Source: Candidatus Woesearchaeota archaeon (GTDB lineage: Archaea > Nanobdellota > Nanobdellia > Woesearchaeales > UBA9642). From it: a stretch of 64,000 nt of DNA. Below, in pieces: positions 43,611 through 52,011 of the stretch (position 1 is the stretch's first letter; each line of letters opens with the position of its first letter). The stretch lies in the NCBI GenBank assembly GCA_003599145.1, contig QZIT01000006.1, positions 357,024 through 421,023 on the forward strand, written 5' to 3'. The notes below the pieces were generated by a model. That model did no database searches and was not told where the DNA came from. It worked only from the letters and a program-made list of their open reading frames with translations. The position numbers were made by a program, and so were the translations under genes.

Positions 43611-44179
43611 CTATATTTTTTTAATATGGCAGTAGTCTGCAATCTTTTGCAAAGCAGTTGCTGTAATCATATACACGTTATCTTTTTCTTCTAAAATGCC
43701 TGCTTTAATCATGCCATCAAGAAATTTCTCGTGATCTTCATCCTGAGGAGTCTTATGCCTGTCCAAGAAAGTTGTTCCATATTCATACCTATGTATTGCA
43801 GTATCATGAATTCATACTCGGGATTTCCAAAAACTCCTGAAAGAGATGTCTGTCCATTCTGATGAAAAAGTATTCCAAAGTCACAGGGAGTATAAGGAGT
43901 GTCTACTTTCGGGCTTGCAACACCAAGAGCTTCTTCTAGTTGTTGATTTTGTTCAAGAGTCAGGACTCTGTTAGGAAAATAGCCCATATCAGCCATATCA
44001 TCAGGCTTTTTGCAAAAAATAGCATAGGTTACTTCTCCTGCTTCATCTTTGCTCATAGGGTACCATTGACAAAGCGTGTCTTTTAATTCTTCAGGCAAAG
44101 GCAATCGGGCAGAATCGGTAACATATAATGCAACAAGCCTCTCAAGAACTTCCATTGCTCTTTTTTCAATAGCATCCAT
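43611..44179 (-). pseudogene. frameshifted gene of unknown function
   Basis: The ATG at 44179 opens a 156-residue frame stopping at 43709. After about residue 122 it leaves a good frame and the tail looks random. A -1 shifted frame from about 43814 continues with convincing protein (residues such as YEYGTTFLDRHKTPQDEDHE, then an acidic helical end) to a TAG at 43611. A TGA in that second frame limits the shift to a short window around 43805-43825. The product would be about 188 residues, mostly cytoplasmic, with no known motif. The break could be natural, programmed or a sequencing/assembly error. A TATA element (TTTAAATTA) 25 bp upstream supports the start. Confidence 0.65.
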
Positions 44180-44209
44180 AAGCGCAGAATTATCTAGCGT
44201 AATTTAAAG

Positions 44210-45958
44210 TTACTCATTACCGCTTTGCTGTTTCCATAAAGCTGCATATAACCCATTTTGTTTCAGCAAGTCAGCATGATTGCCTGTTTCAACTATGTTT
44301 CCTTTCTGTAAAACATAAATCCGGTCTACATGAGCTATGGTTGATAACCTATGGGCAACCATAATTGTTATGACATTTTTCTGCTTTTCAGTAATTGCCT
44401 GTATGGTTTTGGTTATTGATTTTTCGGTTATAGAATCTAAACTTGAGGTTGCTTCATCAAATATCAATAGTTTAGGATGTCTTAACAATGCCCTTGCAAT
44501 GGCTAGTCTTTGCCTTTCTCCTCCTGATAATTTAATGCCTCCTTCTCCTATTCTCGTATTTAATCCTTTATTGCCTCTTTTTATGATATGGTCGACCTGC
44601 GCAGCTTGCAAGGCAGCAGTGCATTCCTTGTCTGTTGCCGTTGGCTTTACAAAGAGTAAGTTTTCTCTGACTGTTCCTGCAAACAATTGCGTTTCCTGGC
44701 TTACAAATCCTACTAATTGATGCAATGAATCCTTATCTGTTTCCTTAAGATTTATGCCATTGATACTAACGTTTCCTTTAATAGGCCTGTATAAGTTTAA
44801 AAGCAGTTTGAGTATAGTGCTTTTTCCAGCTCCTGAAGGCCCTACAAATGCTATTTTCTCTCCTTCCTTAATAGAAAGATTGAGATCATGCACAGAAGGA
44901 ATATCGCTAGAGCCATAGGTAAATGTAACCTTGTCAAAAGAGATAGAATGCAAATCATGCAAAATAACAGCTCTTTTTGGCTTTGGCTCAGGAGGAATAT
45001 TGATAATTTCCTCTAACTGTTCATAACTTGCTTTAGCTTCCTGATATTGAGAAGCTACTGTTCCCAAATTTGACATAGGCGTAAAGATGAAGAAACTATA
45101 AACAAACAAGGTAAAGAACTCTCCTAAGGAAACATGATTCAAGAACATTAACCATAATATCACAAAAAGCAGCATGACTCTGGTTGCGTTGATGATAGTT
45201 CCCTGAATAAAACTCAGTTTTCGTATCATCTTTATTTTGCTCAATTCTAACTGCAAAATATCCTCATTCACTTTGTTTAATCTGCTAATTTCCTGATTTT
45301 CCAGGCCTAAACTTTTAACTAATTCAACATTGCGTATGGTTTCTGTTGTTGAACCTGCTAGTTCTGCACTTTCTCTTACAATATTTTTCTGCATGAACTT
45401 TATTTTTCTGCTCAAGCTAAACGTGGTTATTCCTAAAATAGGAATTAATAACAGATAGGTTATGCCAACAATCCAATGAACAGTAAACGCATAGACAATA
45501 ACAAATAATAATCCTATAAGGGAAAGGAAAATCATGCCTATGAGATTTTCAATAAGCAATTGAACATCTGCTCTTGCTTTTCTTAATTTTTCAAGCAATT
45601 CTCCTGAACGCCTGTCTTCAAAGAGTGCAAATGGCAATGAAAAGGTGTGGGAAACACTTGTTGAGTACATAGAAGCTCCTGTTTTCTGGCTGATGACGCT
45701 TACATAATAGTCCTGAATGTTTTTGGCAATTCGTGAAATAAAGGCAACGCCAACCATGCCCAATAATAAAAGAATGACTCCTTTGAAAAAAACTTCTTTT
45801 GGCATGCTTCCTATTTTTGAAGCATAGTTATCCACAATAAGCCTGAATAATTGAGGGTCTAATAAGGAGAAGAACTGATTGATGGTTGCTAACACTAATG
45901 CAAAGATGATGAGTTTTTTATGCTCTTTAATGTATTTCCAGAAGGGAATTCCTTTCAT
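44210..45958 (-). CDS. ABC exporter (fused membrane and ATPase domains)
   Basis: Encodes 582 residues. Six membrane helices (about 15-310) are followed by the nucleotide-binding domain: Walker A GPSGAGKST, Q-loop VSQET, signature LSGGERQR, Walker B LLIFDEATSSLD and H-loop AHRLST. A half-transporter of the MsbA/lipid-drug exporter type working as a homodimer; substrate unknown. TTATTAATAA lies 24 bp upstream of the ATG. The 30 bp beyond the stop hold the promoter region of the neighbour read in the same direction. Confidence 0.9.
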   Translation of the reverse strand: MKGIPFWKYIKEHKKLIIFALVLATINQFFSLLDPQLFRLIVDNYASKIGSMPKEVFFKGVILLLLGMVGVAFISRIAKNIQDYYVSVISQKTGASMYSTSVSHTFSLPFALFEDRRSGELLEKLRKARADVQLLIENLIGMIFLSLIGLLFVIVYAFTVHWIVGITYLLLIPILGITTFSLSRKIKFMQKNIVRESAELAGSTTETIRNVELVKSLGLENQEISRLNKVNEDILQLELSKIKMIRKLSFIQGTIINATRVMLLFVILWLMFLNHVSLGEFFTLFVYSFFIFTPMSNLGTVASQYQEAKASYEQLEEIINIPPEPKPKRAVILHDLHSISFDKVTFTYGSSDIPSVHDLNLSIKEGEKIAFVGPSGAGKSTILKLLLNLYRPIKGNVSINGINLKETDKDSLHQLVGFVSQETQLFAGTVRENLLFVKPTATDKECTAALQAAQVDHIIKRGNKGLNTRIGEGGIKLSGGERQRLAIARALLRHPKLLIFDEATSSLDSITEKSITKTIQAITEKQKNVITIMVAHRLSTIAHVDRIYVLQKGNIVETGNHADLLKQNGLYAALWKQQSGNE

Positions 45959-46013
45959 TGAGCAACGTATTTAGCGATTATTAATAAGGGTTTCGGTTGA
46001 AAAAAACGAAAGG

Positions 46014-46024
46014 TTTATATATAA
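46014..46024 (+). promoter_or_regulatory. TATA box of the toxin-antitoxin pair
   Basis: TTTATATATAA, 45 bp before the antitoxin ATG. The following 40 bp hold an AT-rich near-palindrome (ATTCATTATAATAATTATAA) that could be an autoregulatory operator. Confidence 0.5.
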
Positions 46025-46063
46025 TGGCTATATTCATTATAATAATTATAAAGAGGCATACCT

Positions 46064-46267
46064 ATGAATACAACCATTGCCATATCTCAAAATATCAGGG
46101 ATCAAATAAAAGAATTTGGAAGCAAAGGAGAAACCTACGATGAAATTCTTGCGAGGCTTTTGCACAGTGCAAAGGAAAGACAGATTCAGGATATTTTAAT
46201 GGATACCTCTGATTGCGTTCCTATTGAAAAAGCGCTGGCAGAGGCTAAGAAAAAGTGGCAAAAGTAG
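46064..46267 (+). CDS. antitoxin-like small protein
   Basis: Encodes 67 residues. The N-terminus (TTIAISQNIRDQIKEFG) resembles ribbon-helix-helix/AbrB-like DNA-binding starts of archaeal VapB- and RelB-like antitoxins. The GETYDEILARLL segment is the common helix of these families. The C-terminal helix is charged and would wrap the toxin. It overlaps the downstream RelE-like gene by 13 bp, a typical antitoxin-toxin order. AGAGG ribosome site upstream. Confidence 0.7.
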   Translation: MNTTIAISQNIRDQIKEFGSKGETYDEILARLLHSAKERQIQDILMDTSDCVPIEKALAEAKKKWQK

Positions 46268-46593
46268 TTATTTCTGCAGCTCTTAAAGAACAAATAGAAA
46301 AAAAATTTAAGGCAGAGTCTATAGAAATTTTTTCTTTATTGGATGCCTTAAGAAGCAATCCTAAAAAAGGACAGGTTATTGGTGCTGTGGGAAATGTCAT
46401 CATCAAAGAGCTTAAATACAAAAAATTTAGATTTTATTTCATAGCAGACCGTTATCAGATTATTTTTAGAAGCGTTGAAGAGCTTAAGGACCTTCTTATT
46501 AAGGTGGTGCGTATGTCTGAAAAAAAAGACCAGCAAAAAACTATTGATGAAATAAAAGTAATATTAAGAAATCTTGGTGAACAAGGCTTCTAG
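46255..46593 (+). CDS. RelE/ParE-like toxin
   Basis: Encodes 112 residues from a GTG inside the antitoxin gene. A RelE/ParE-type fold is suggested by KGQVIGAVGNVIIKELKYKKFRFYFIADRYQIIF, where basic and aromatic residues form the expected beta-sheet face. RelE cuts mRNA on the ribosome; ParE targets gyrase; which applies is not visible. The C-terminal 20 residues are a helical extension. Confidence 0.72.
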   Translation: MAKVVISAALKEQIEKKFKAESIEIFSLLDALRSNPKKGQVIGAVGNVIIKELKYKKFRFYFIADRYQIIFRSVEELKDLLIKVVRMSEKKDQQKTIDEIKVILRNLGEQGF

Positions 46594-46599
46594 TCTTGC

Positions 46600-46809
46600 C
46601 TACTTTTTATATGCGCAGAGCACAACATCTTCTTTTATAATTCCTCGGAAATATTTGCAGATAGAGGTGTTCTTTACAGCGCACTTATGGCTATTGGTAC
46701 CGTCTGCTTTATTCCATGGGCATTGCGCCTGCTTCCATCCAAGTTTAGTTTTAGGCAGAAAATCAATATCCATATTTGCCCCATCTAATTCTAAAATAAT
46801 TTCATCCAT
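46600..46809 (-). CDS. small Cys-rich protein
   Basis: Encodes 69 residues from ATG 46809. ATTTATAAATAA lies about 25 bp upstream on the minus strand, suggesting a leaderless gene. Residues about 28-69 hold CPWN, HKCAVKN, SICKYF and VVLCAYK, four cysteines spaced like a metal site or disulfide pair. The N-terminal half is acidic. The opposite-strand frame in the same stretch lacks such structure. Function unknown; the pattern looks conserved but I cannot check. Confidence 0.6.
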   Translation of the reverse strand: MDEIILELDGANMDIDFLPKTKLGWKQAQCPWNKADGTNSHKCAVKNTSICKYFRGIIKEDVVLCAYKK

Positions 46810-46985
46810 AAAGTAATCATAGGCTATTTTATTTATAAATGTATTCCAAAAACTCTGCGAAGCTGTACTGAGTTATTTCTCTTTCATAGCTTAATCCTGC
46901 AAAATTGAGTACTGAACAGTTAACAGAAATTCAAATATATATAATTTATGCTTGACTATATGTCTTTATATACATAAATTACACG

Positions 46986-47009
46986 TCTATATATATGCAT
47001 ATATATAGA
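46986..47009. promoter_or_regulatory. 24-bp perfect palindrome upstream of the AbrB/PhoU gene
   Basis: A perfect inverted repeat centred between 46997 and 46998 (TCTATATATATGC and its complement). It lies 62 bp before the PhoU-like ATG, within an AT-rich region (46817-47070) that contains several TATATA stretches and no gene. Plausible operator for a dimeric regulator. Confidence 0.5.
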
Positions 47010-47070
47010 ACTGTCGTCTATACATATACAAACCGATAAATATATATAGTTTATTCACTTACCCTATGCA

Positions 47071-48039
47071 ATGGAGCAAAGAAAAATCATTCTTTTTGGG
47101 AAAACTGCATTTTGCATTACCTTGCCACAGTCATGGGTAAGAAAAAATCAGCTGCAAAAAGGCGACATGTTATTTGTTCAAGAAACATTTCGAAACTCTC
47201 TTGAATTGATGCCTGTCAAAAATTCTCCGAAAGAGACTGCGGTTATTGAAATGGATATTACGAAAAAATCAATTCAGGATATTCAAGCTATACTTCTTGC
47301 AATGTATCTGAATGGCTATTCTCAGATTATGCTCTGGGGAGATAACAAGGGAAAAATAGAAGCTATTAGAGCCTATGTTCATAAACTTATTGCCGCAGAA
47401 ATCATGAATGTGACTACCAATAAAGTAATCATTAACGTGTTCTGGGATCTTGATAGTATAAACATAGATTCAATTATTAGCAGAATAGAAAATATTCTCA
47501 GATCAATCTTTACTGAAACAGCAAAGCTCATTGACCAAAAAGATGGCCTTAAAGACATTACAGAAAAAGGAGAAGAGGTCTATAGACAAGTGCTTCTTGC
47601 TAAAAGAGCAATAACCTATGCGGTCAATAATTCGGCTACTGCTCAAAAATTTAATTTATCTTCACTAGAACTCTACTATATCTCGTATCTTATCCATTTT
47701 TTTGGGCAAATTGGAGAATATATTGTTAGAATAGCCAGAATTATTCAAGAAGCTCATACTGATAAAACAATAACTCCTGCAATAAAAAAAGAGCTAACAT
47801 CAGTCATCTATCAAACGTTAGAATATTTTACGAAAGTTCTCGAGAGTTACAATAAACAGCGTAAAGGAGAACAAGTAAGCTTGCAGAATTTTCATGATTT
47901 TGAAGAAAAGCTCTCTCTGCTTACCAAAAAGACTTTAAAGCCTGCAGTGCCCTTAATAATAGAGTACCTCAATGTTTTGGTTTCAAAAATTAAAGATGCA
48001 GAATTAACCATCATTAATCTTGAGCACGTTCCGAAATAA
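47071..48039 (+). CDS. AbrB/SpoVT plus PhoU-like regulator
   Basis: Encodes 322 residues. Residues 1-50 are an AbrB-like swapped-hairpin DNA-binding domain (KIILFGKTAFCITLPQSWVRKNQLQKGD, matching the GKT..ITLP..W pattern). The rest is helical with two PhoU-like bundles (about 70-210 and 225-320). This architecture is common in archaeal phosphate-signalling proteins that act as transcription regulators. It lies between a palindromic site and the cell-surface genes. A role in controlling them is an inference. Confidence 0.75.
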   Translation: MEQRKIILFGKTAFCITLPQSWVRKNQLQKGDMLFVQETFRNSLELMPVKNSPKETAVIEMDITKKSIQDIQAILLAMYLNGYSQIMLWGDNKGKIEAIRAYVHKLIAAEIMNVTTNKVIINVFWDLDSINIDSIISRIENILRSIFTETAKLIDQKDGLKDITEKGEEVYRQVLLAKRAITYAVNNSATAQKFNLSSLELYYISYLIHFFGQIGEYIVRIARIIQEAHTDKTITPAIKKELTSVIYQTLEYFTKVLESYNKQRKGEQVSLQNFHDFEEKLSLLTKKTLKPAVPLIIEYLNVLVSKIKDAELTIINLEHVPK

Positions 48040-48117
48040 GAAGATAAAGTAAGACTGATTTTTTGCTCTATCCTTTTTTATATCTTTTCTATACGGCATT
48101 CTCTCCATTATATGGTT

Positions 48118-48147
48118 CATATAGAGCATATAGAGAAATATTTTATA
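48118..48147 (+). promoter_or_regulatory. surface-regulon element A
   Basis: CATATAG-AG-CATATAG-AGAA, five bases, then TTATA. It shares layout and spacing with elements at 50667-50702 and 62830-62865. It lies about 100 bp before the lipoprotein gene at 48245 in a 205-bp gap without a gene. Confidence 0.55.
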
Positions 48148-48244
48148 TGAGCATAGCTTCAACAATGTTGCTAGTTGTTGTACTGTCAGAACATAGGACA
48201 AAGAGAACTATTAATAAAACTTTTACTTATTGAGGGGGGATACT

Positions 48245-49117
48245 ATGTTAAATACTAAAAGACTCTTTGAAAATTTAAAATATACAGGTCGCACCATGTT
48301 GCTTGTTACTGCTGTGAGTGCAGGTTTGCTTGGCAATGGCTGCAATGAAAATGACCAAGTTGTTAATACTGAAGATTGTACTGATTGCGATAAACCTTCG
48401 CAAGATACTCTCTATGTAACGGTACCTCCTGACACCGTATATGTTCCAGCTGACACAGTATCTATTTCTGCTGACACGGTATATGCGTATAGAGAAATGC
48501 TTCCTAAAGGTTTAAATGTTTGCATTGACACGTTAGCCATTGATTTGTGCAAGGACATAACCTTTAACCCGCATTATGTTCCTAACTCTTCTTCTGGAAT
48601 ACGAGACATTATTTTTGAAAAAGTTCCTAATGATGATTGTGGATATATCAGTGCAGAAACAGGCGGCATTATTGGAAGAGAAGAAGGCTGGTTTGTGCGA
48701 GATATTTTGGGATATTCTTTAGATGATTCTGCTGCAGTAAATAGCATGAAGCAAAAAATTGGAAATGATATTACTCTCCAGAAAGTTTGGATGAGAGATA
48801 TGCAGGGCAATAATGGCTCTATTATTATCAACGCGCCTTACAGTGCAACAAAAGTAGAGGTTGAACTTGATGCAAGGCCTGCTTCAAATACAGGAATTGG
48901 CTGGTTTGTGCGCAATGGTGTTATTGATATAGACGTGCATGCGTATGGCCAAACGAGGCAAGCATCACAATCAACGCATCAGGTAATAGATATTGTAAAT
49001 CCTACACTTATGCCTTTTGAGATAGCAGTGCCTCTTGGCAAAGACGTGTATGGCCCCATTAAGTATCTGACACCTGTACAATGGGACTCCTTAAAAGCCC
49101 TTGATGGTTGGTTATAA
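48245..49117 (+). CDS. surface lipoprotein with D-T-V repeats
   Basis: Encodes 290 residues from ATG 48245, following GAGGGGGGATACT (the upstream in-frame 48230 start lies inside that site). The signal ends in a lipobox-like AGLLGNGC (Cys about 34). A short linker holds repeats of PxDTV (PPDTVYV, PADTVSI, SADTVYA) resembling secreted-protein linkers. The rest is beta-rich with paired cysteines (NVCIDTLAIDLC) and no known motif. Likely on the outer face. It precedes another secreted gene with a 4-bp overlap in coding space. Confidence 0.65.
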   Translation: MLNTKRLFENLKYTGRTMLLVTAVSAGLLGNGCNENDQVVNTEDCTDCDKPSQDTLYVTVPPDTVYVPADTVSISADTVYAYREMLPKGLNVCIDTLAIDLCKDITFNPHYVPNSSSGIRDIIFEKVPNDDCGYISAETGGIIGREEGWFVRDILGYSLDDSAAVNSMKQKIGNDITLQKVWMRDMQGNNGSIIINAPYSATKVEVELDARPASNTGIGWFVRNGVIDIDVHAYGQTRQASQSTHQVIDIVNPTLMPFEIAVPLGKDVYGPIKYLTPVQWDSLKALDGWL

Positions 49118-49121
49118 AAAA

Positions 49122-50615
49122 ATGAAAATCTTAGGATTGCCCTTAAGTGCGCTTTCTTTGGCAGTTGCATTAAAAGTATTAACTCCTTCTTCTGCCGATG
49201 CCCAAACTGCACAGAAAGACAGCTGTGATTGCGGTCCAAAATATGAAGAGCTGAATTTCATAAGAAATCCAGATGTGCCTACATTTTCAGCAAGAGAAAT
49301 ATGGACGCTGGACAGAGGAAAAGGAGCGGATTTGCTCGTTCTTGATTGCAATTCAACATTAGAGAATATTTTAGAGCTAGTAGATTTTAGAAATAGGGCA
49401 ATTAAAGAAAATATCTTGTCAGGAAATTATGAAACCATAGAAGATACTAGAGGAAGAGTTCATTCAAAAATTGAAACCAGAAATGGAACGAGATATTTCA
49501 CGATACAAAGTCGCGATGAAGCAAACCAGGGCATCGTAGGTATTGATGGAAAAATAGACTATGAACGATTAAAAAATCACGGAAATAAAGTATTGCGTCT
49601 CTATGTTATGATTGGCAAGGACGCAGGCATGGATAAAAGAACGCATAAACCTGTTGTTCAGTCTATTGATTCTGGAGATTTGCTGATTCCTTATTGTGAC
49701 TGCATTATTCCTCCTGCAAAGATAGAACCGACTAAAAAAGAGGCTGCGGTAGAAAAAATGCCGACTATGCACCGTGAGAACAAACATTCCTGTTTCATTG
49801 CAGATGATATGAAAGAAACAAGTCCAGACATCGAGGAAATGCTCAATGCAAATAAGCTTGTTGTCAATGTTTTGGGTGGTCAGGCAGATGATGCTACGCA
49901 AGATTATCTCTATGAATGCGGTCCGTTAACGGTTGATTCTAAGCCGTTGCTTTGGAAAATATCTACGTATGCAAAAGTTCTCGACTATCTGCATCTGAAT
50001 GCAAAATTGCAGTCAGCACATGCAAATGTTGATTTTCTTGATCCAAATCAGGAACCTATAGGCAAGTTTAGTTATACAGCAACTGACTTTTTGGTTGATG
50101 CACGAGGAAATCTTGTTCATGCAGGCAACGCAGGAATAGGAATAGGAGGGATCTTTGAGCAAAACGCCACGACGCAAAGCGGAAGAATCTACTCTTCGTC
50201 TTTAGAAGGAAGCAGCAACAGGTATTCAGGATTAGGAGGCATTGTTCTTTTTGTACATACGCCTCATATGAGCAATCTTAGCGCGGGAGTATATGTAGGA
50301 CACTCAAGTCAATTAGGAGACCTTATGAACGGAACAGTGAGACTTGACGCTTTTGATATCGATGGAATTCTCGACGTTGATTCGCATCTTTTCTTGGAAA
50401 AATATGATGGAGACCATGGAAAGGGAACGCGTTCTGGATTTGGTGTTCTTGTAGGAGGACCAAAAATTTTAGGATTTATCAGTCCTGCTCTTGAATATGA
50501 ATTCGTAGAAACATTGCATCCTTATGCAGATGGAAACGTAACCTCTGGATCAAAAAGCTCTATTTTTGGAGGAATAAGGATGGACTTAGGCAAATATGTT
50601 CAAAAGTCTCAATAA
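49122..50615 (+). CDS. secreted beta-rich protein of unknown function
   Basis: Encodes 497 residues from ATG 49122 (in-frame ATGs at 49101 and 49104 are alternatives). Residues 1-27 are a signal peptide ending ADA-like. Mature protein begins with a Cys pair (DSCDCG) and has a second such pair (CDCI) and a third (HSCFI). The C-terminal 200 residues are glycine- and serine-rich strands (NAGIGIGGIFEQ, GFGVLVGGPK), similar in texture to outer-surface beta sandwiches. No catalytic motif seen. Follows the lipoprotein gene by a few bases, so probably one operon. Confidence 0.6.
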   Translation: MKILGLPLSALSLAVALKVLTPSSADAQTAQKDSCDCGPKYEELNFIRNPDVPTFSAREIWTLDRGKGADLLVLDCNSTLENILELVDFRNRAIKENILSGNYETIEDTRGRVHSKIETRNGTRYFTIQSRDEANQGIVGIDGKIDYERLKNHGNKVLRLYVMIGKDAGMDKRTHKPVVQSIDSGDLLIPYCDCIIPPAKIEPTKKEAAVEKMPTMHRENKHSCFIADDMKETSPDIEEMLNANKLVVNVLGGQADDATQDYLYECGPLTVDSKPLLWKISTYAKVLDYLHLNAKLQSAHANVDFLDPNQEPIGKFSYTATDFLVDARGNLVHAGNAGIGIGGIFEQNATTQSGRIYSSSLEGSSNRYSGLGGIVLFVHTPHMSNLSAGVYVGHSSQLGDLMNGTVRLDAFDIDGILDVDSHLFLEKYDGDHGKGTRSGFGVLVGGPKILGFISPALEYEFVETLHPYADGNVTSGSKSSIFGGIRMDLGKYVQKSQ

Positions 50616-50960
50616 TTTGCAGGTTTTTAATCATAGTGAGCAAAATATATACATAAACATATATATCATATAGCGCATATAGGGAAGACTCTTATACTTA
50701 AACACCATATATACAGTGGGGTGTAGTAGACTGACTGTTATAGACAAGTTTACTAAAATAATATGAAGTGTGCATATAGGCATGTGCTTTGTATTGCTCC
50801 CATAGACTGATTTTAAATCATTTTTGTATGCTGAGGATATTTTTGTCCTTAAGAACTAGCACGGTAACATAGAACTCGATAAAATAGAACTATGTGAACG
50901 CATAATAGAACAATAAAGTAACAAGCAATAGAAAAAATAAGGTAACGAAGAGGTGTCCTA
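50616..50960. other. 345-bp intergenic regulatory region
   Basis: No gene of either strand is convincing. The region holds surface-regulon element B (50667-50702), a GTGGGGTGTAG stretch, a second CATATAGG at about 50774, three ATAGAAC copies at 50869, 50884 and 50905, and an AGAGGTG ribosome site just before the glycosyltransferase start. If transcription begins downstream of element B, the leader would be about 235 nt, unusually long here, and could carry regulatory RNA structure. Confidence 0.5.
50667..50702 (+). promoter_or_regulatory. surface-regulon element B
   Basis: CATATAG-CG-CATATAG-GGAA, five bases, then TTATACTTAAA. The TTATACTTAAA tail is identical and identically spaced in element C. 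It precedes the polysaccharide operon. Confidence 0.6.
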
Positions 50961-51965
50961 ATGAAAAATGAAAACATCATGAGCGCAGGAAATTCTACAA
51001 CCATGCGCAGCGCATATGCAGTTTGTATTATTGTGCCTACCTATAATGAAGCAGATAATATAAAAAAACTTATCGATGTCATTTACGACCAAAAAAAAGT
51101 ATTGCAATATGCGCAAGAGCATATTGACATGAATGTTCTCGTCGTCGATGATAATTCTCCTGACGGCACTGCAGACGTGGTGAAAACGCTTCAGCGGAAG
51201 AATAAAAAAATACATCTTTTGCAGCGCAAAGAAAAAAATGGTTTAGGTGCTGCCTACATTGCAGGCATGAAACACGCAATGCAATCATTACATCCGGATG
51301 TTATCTTCGAGATGGATGGAGATCTCTCTCATGATCCGAAATATATTATGACCATGATTGATGAAATACGGAATGGAAAGGATTTTGTTATTGGCTCACG
51401 ATATGTTGCCGGAGGTTCTATTCCCGAAAACTGGGGCATCAAAAGAAAGATGACGAGCAAGATGGCAAATAAGTATGCAAAAACTTTTTTGGGAATTAAA
51501 AACATACATGACTGCACAGGAGGGTTCAGGGCAATGAAAGCATCTGCACTCGCAGGCATAGATTTAGACAACCTGAAGACAAAAGGCTATGCATTCCAGA
51601 TTTCTCTTCTTGAAGAATTTCAAAAAAAGAAATTCGTCATTAGTGAGATACCTATTCATTTTTTAGATAGAGAAAAAGGCGAAAGCAAAATGAGATTTGC
51701 GGATATTGCAGGAGTAGGATTCTATGTATTGGCAACGAGTTTGACCAATACATTTTCATCCAAAAAAAATAAAGTAAATCATGCAGCGGCGGCTAATTTG
51801 AACACTCCAATGACAAGTATGCCTCCACAAATCAGTTATGCAGAAAACTACACCGTAGAAGAACACAGCAATGTGCATCCTTGGTTAACGCAGCCTATGC
51901 ATTTCATCAACGATACTCCTGAAGATTTTGTATCACGCGATAATGAAATCGCCAGTAATGCATAA
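50961..51965 (+). CDS. polyprenyl-phosphate glycosyltransferase (DPM1-type, GT2)
   Basis: Encodes 334 residues. GT-A fold: IIVPTYNEADNI (about 24-35), VLVVDDNSPDGTAD with the first Asp pair, EMDGDLSHDP with the DxD metal site, VIGSRYVAGG, and the CTGGFRAMK acceptor region. This matches dolichyl-phosphate mannose synthase-like enzymes that load a sugar from a nucleotide onto a polyprenyl phosphate. The C-terminal about 90 residues are extra, polar and without helices. It is first in a six-gene operon and gives lipid-linked sugar donors for the downstream membrane enzymes. Confidence 0.88.
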   Translation: MKNENIMSAGNSTTMRSAYAVCIIVPTYNEADNIKKLIDVIYDQKKVLQYAQEHIDMNVLVVDDNSPDGTADVVKTLQRKNKKIHLLQRKEKNGLGAAYIAGMKHAMQSLHPDVIFEMDGDLSHDPKYIMTMIDEIRNGKDFVIGSRYVAGGSIPENWGIKRKMTSKMANKYAKTFLGIKNIHDCTGGFRAMKASALAGIDLDNLKTKGYAFQISLLEEFQKKKFVISEIPIHFLDREKGESKMRFADIAGVGFYVLATSLTNTFSSKKNKVNHAAAANLNTPMTSMPPQISYAENYTVEEHSNVHPWLTQPMHFINDTPEDFVSRDNEIASNA

Positions 51966-52011
51966 TAGATACATAAAAGCTAGATACATAATACTCTATG
52001 AGGCTCTCCCT

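Noticed and set aside
46574..46816. 80-codon plus-strand frame overlapping the toxin end
   Set aside because: The opposite-strand Cys-rich gene has a TATA box and regular cysteine spacing; this frame overlaps the toxin stop and lacks a ribosome site.
46817..47070. Repeated TATATA tracts considered as a CRISPR array or origin
   Set aside because: No constant repeat-spacer layout and no cas genes; no Orc1/Cdc6 gene or origin boxes nearby. Best read as promoter DNA with one palindrome.
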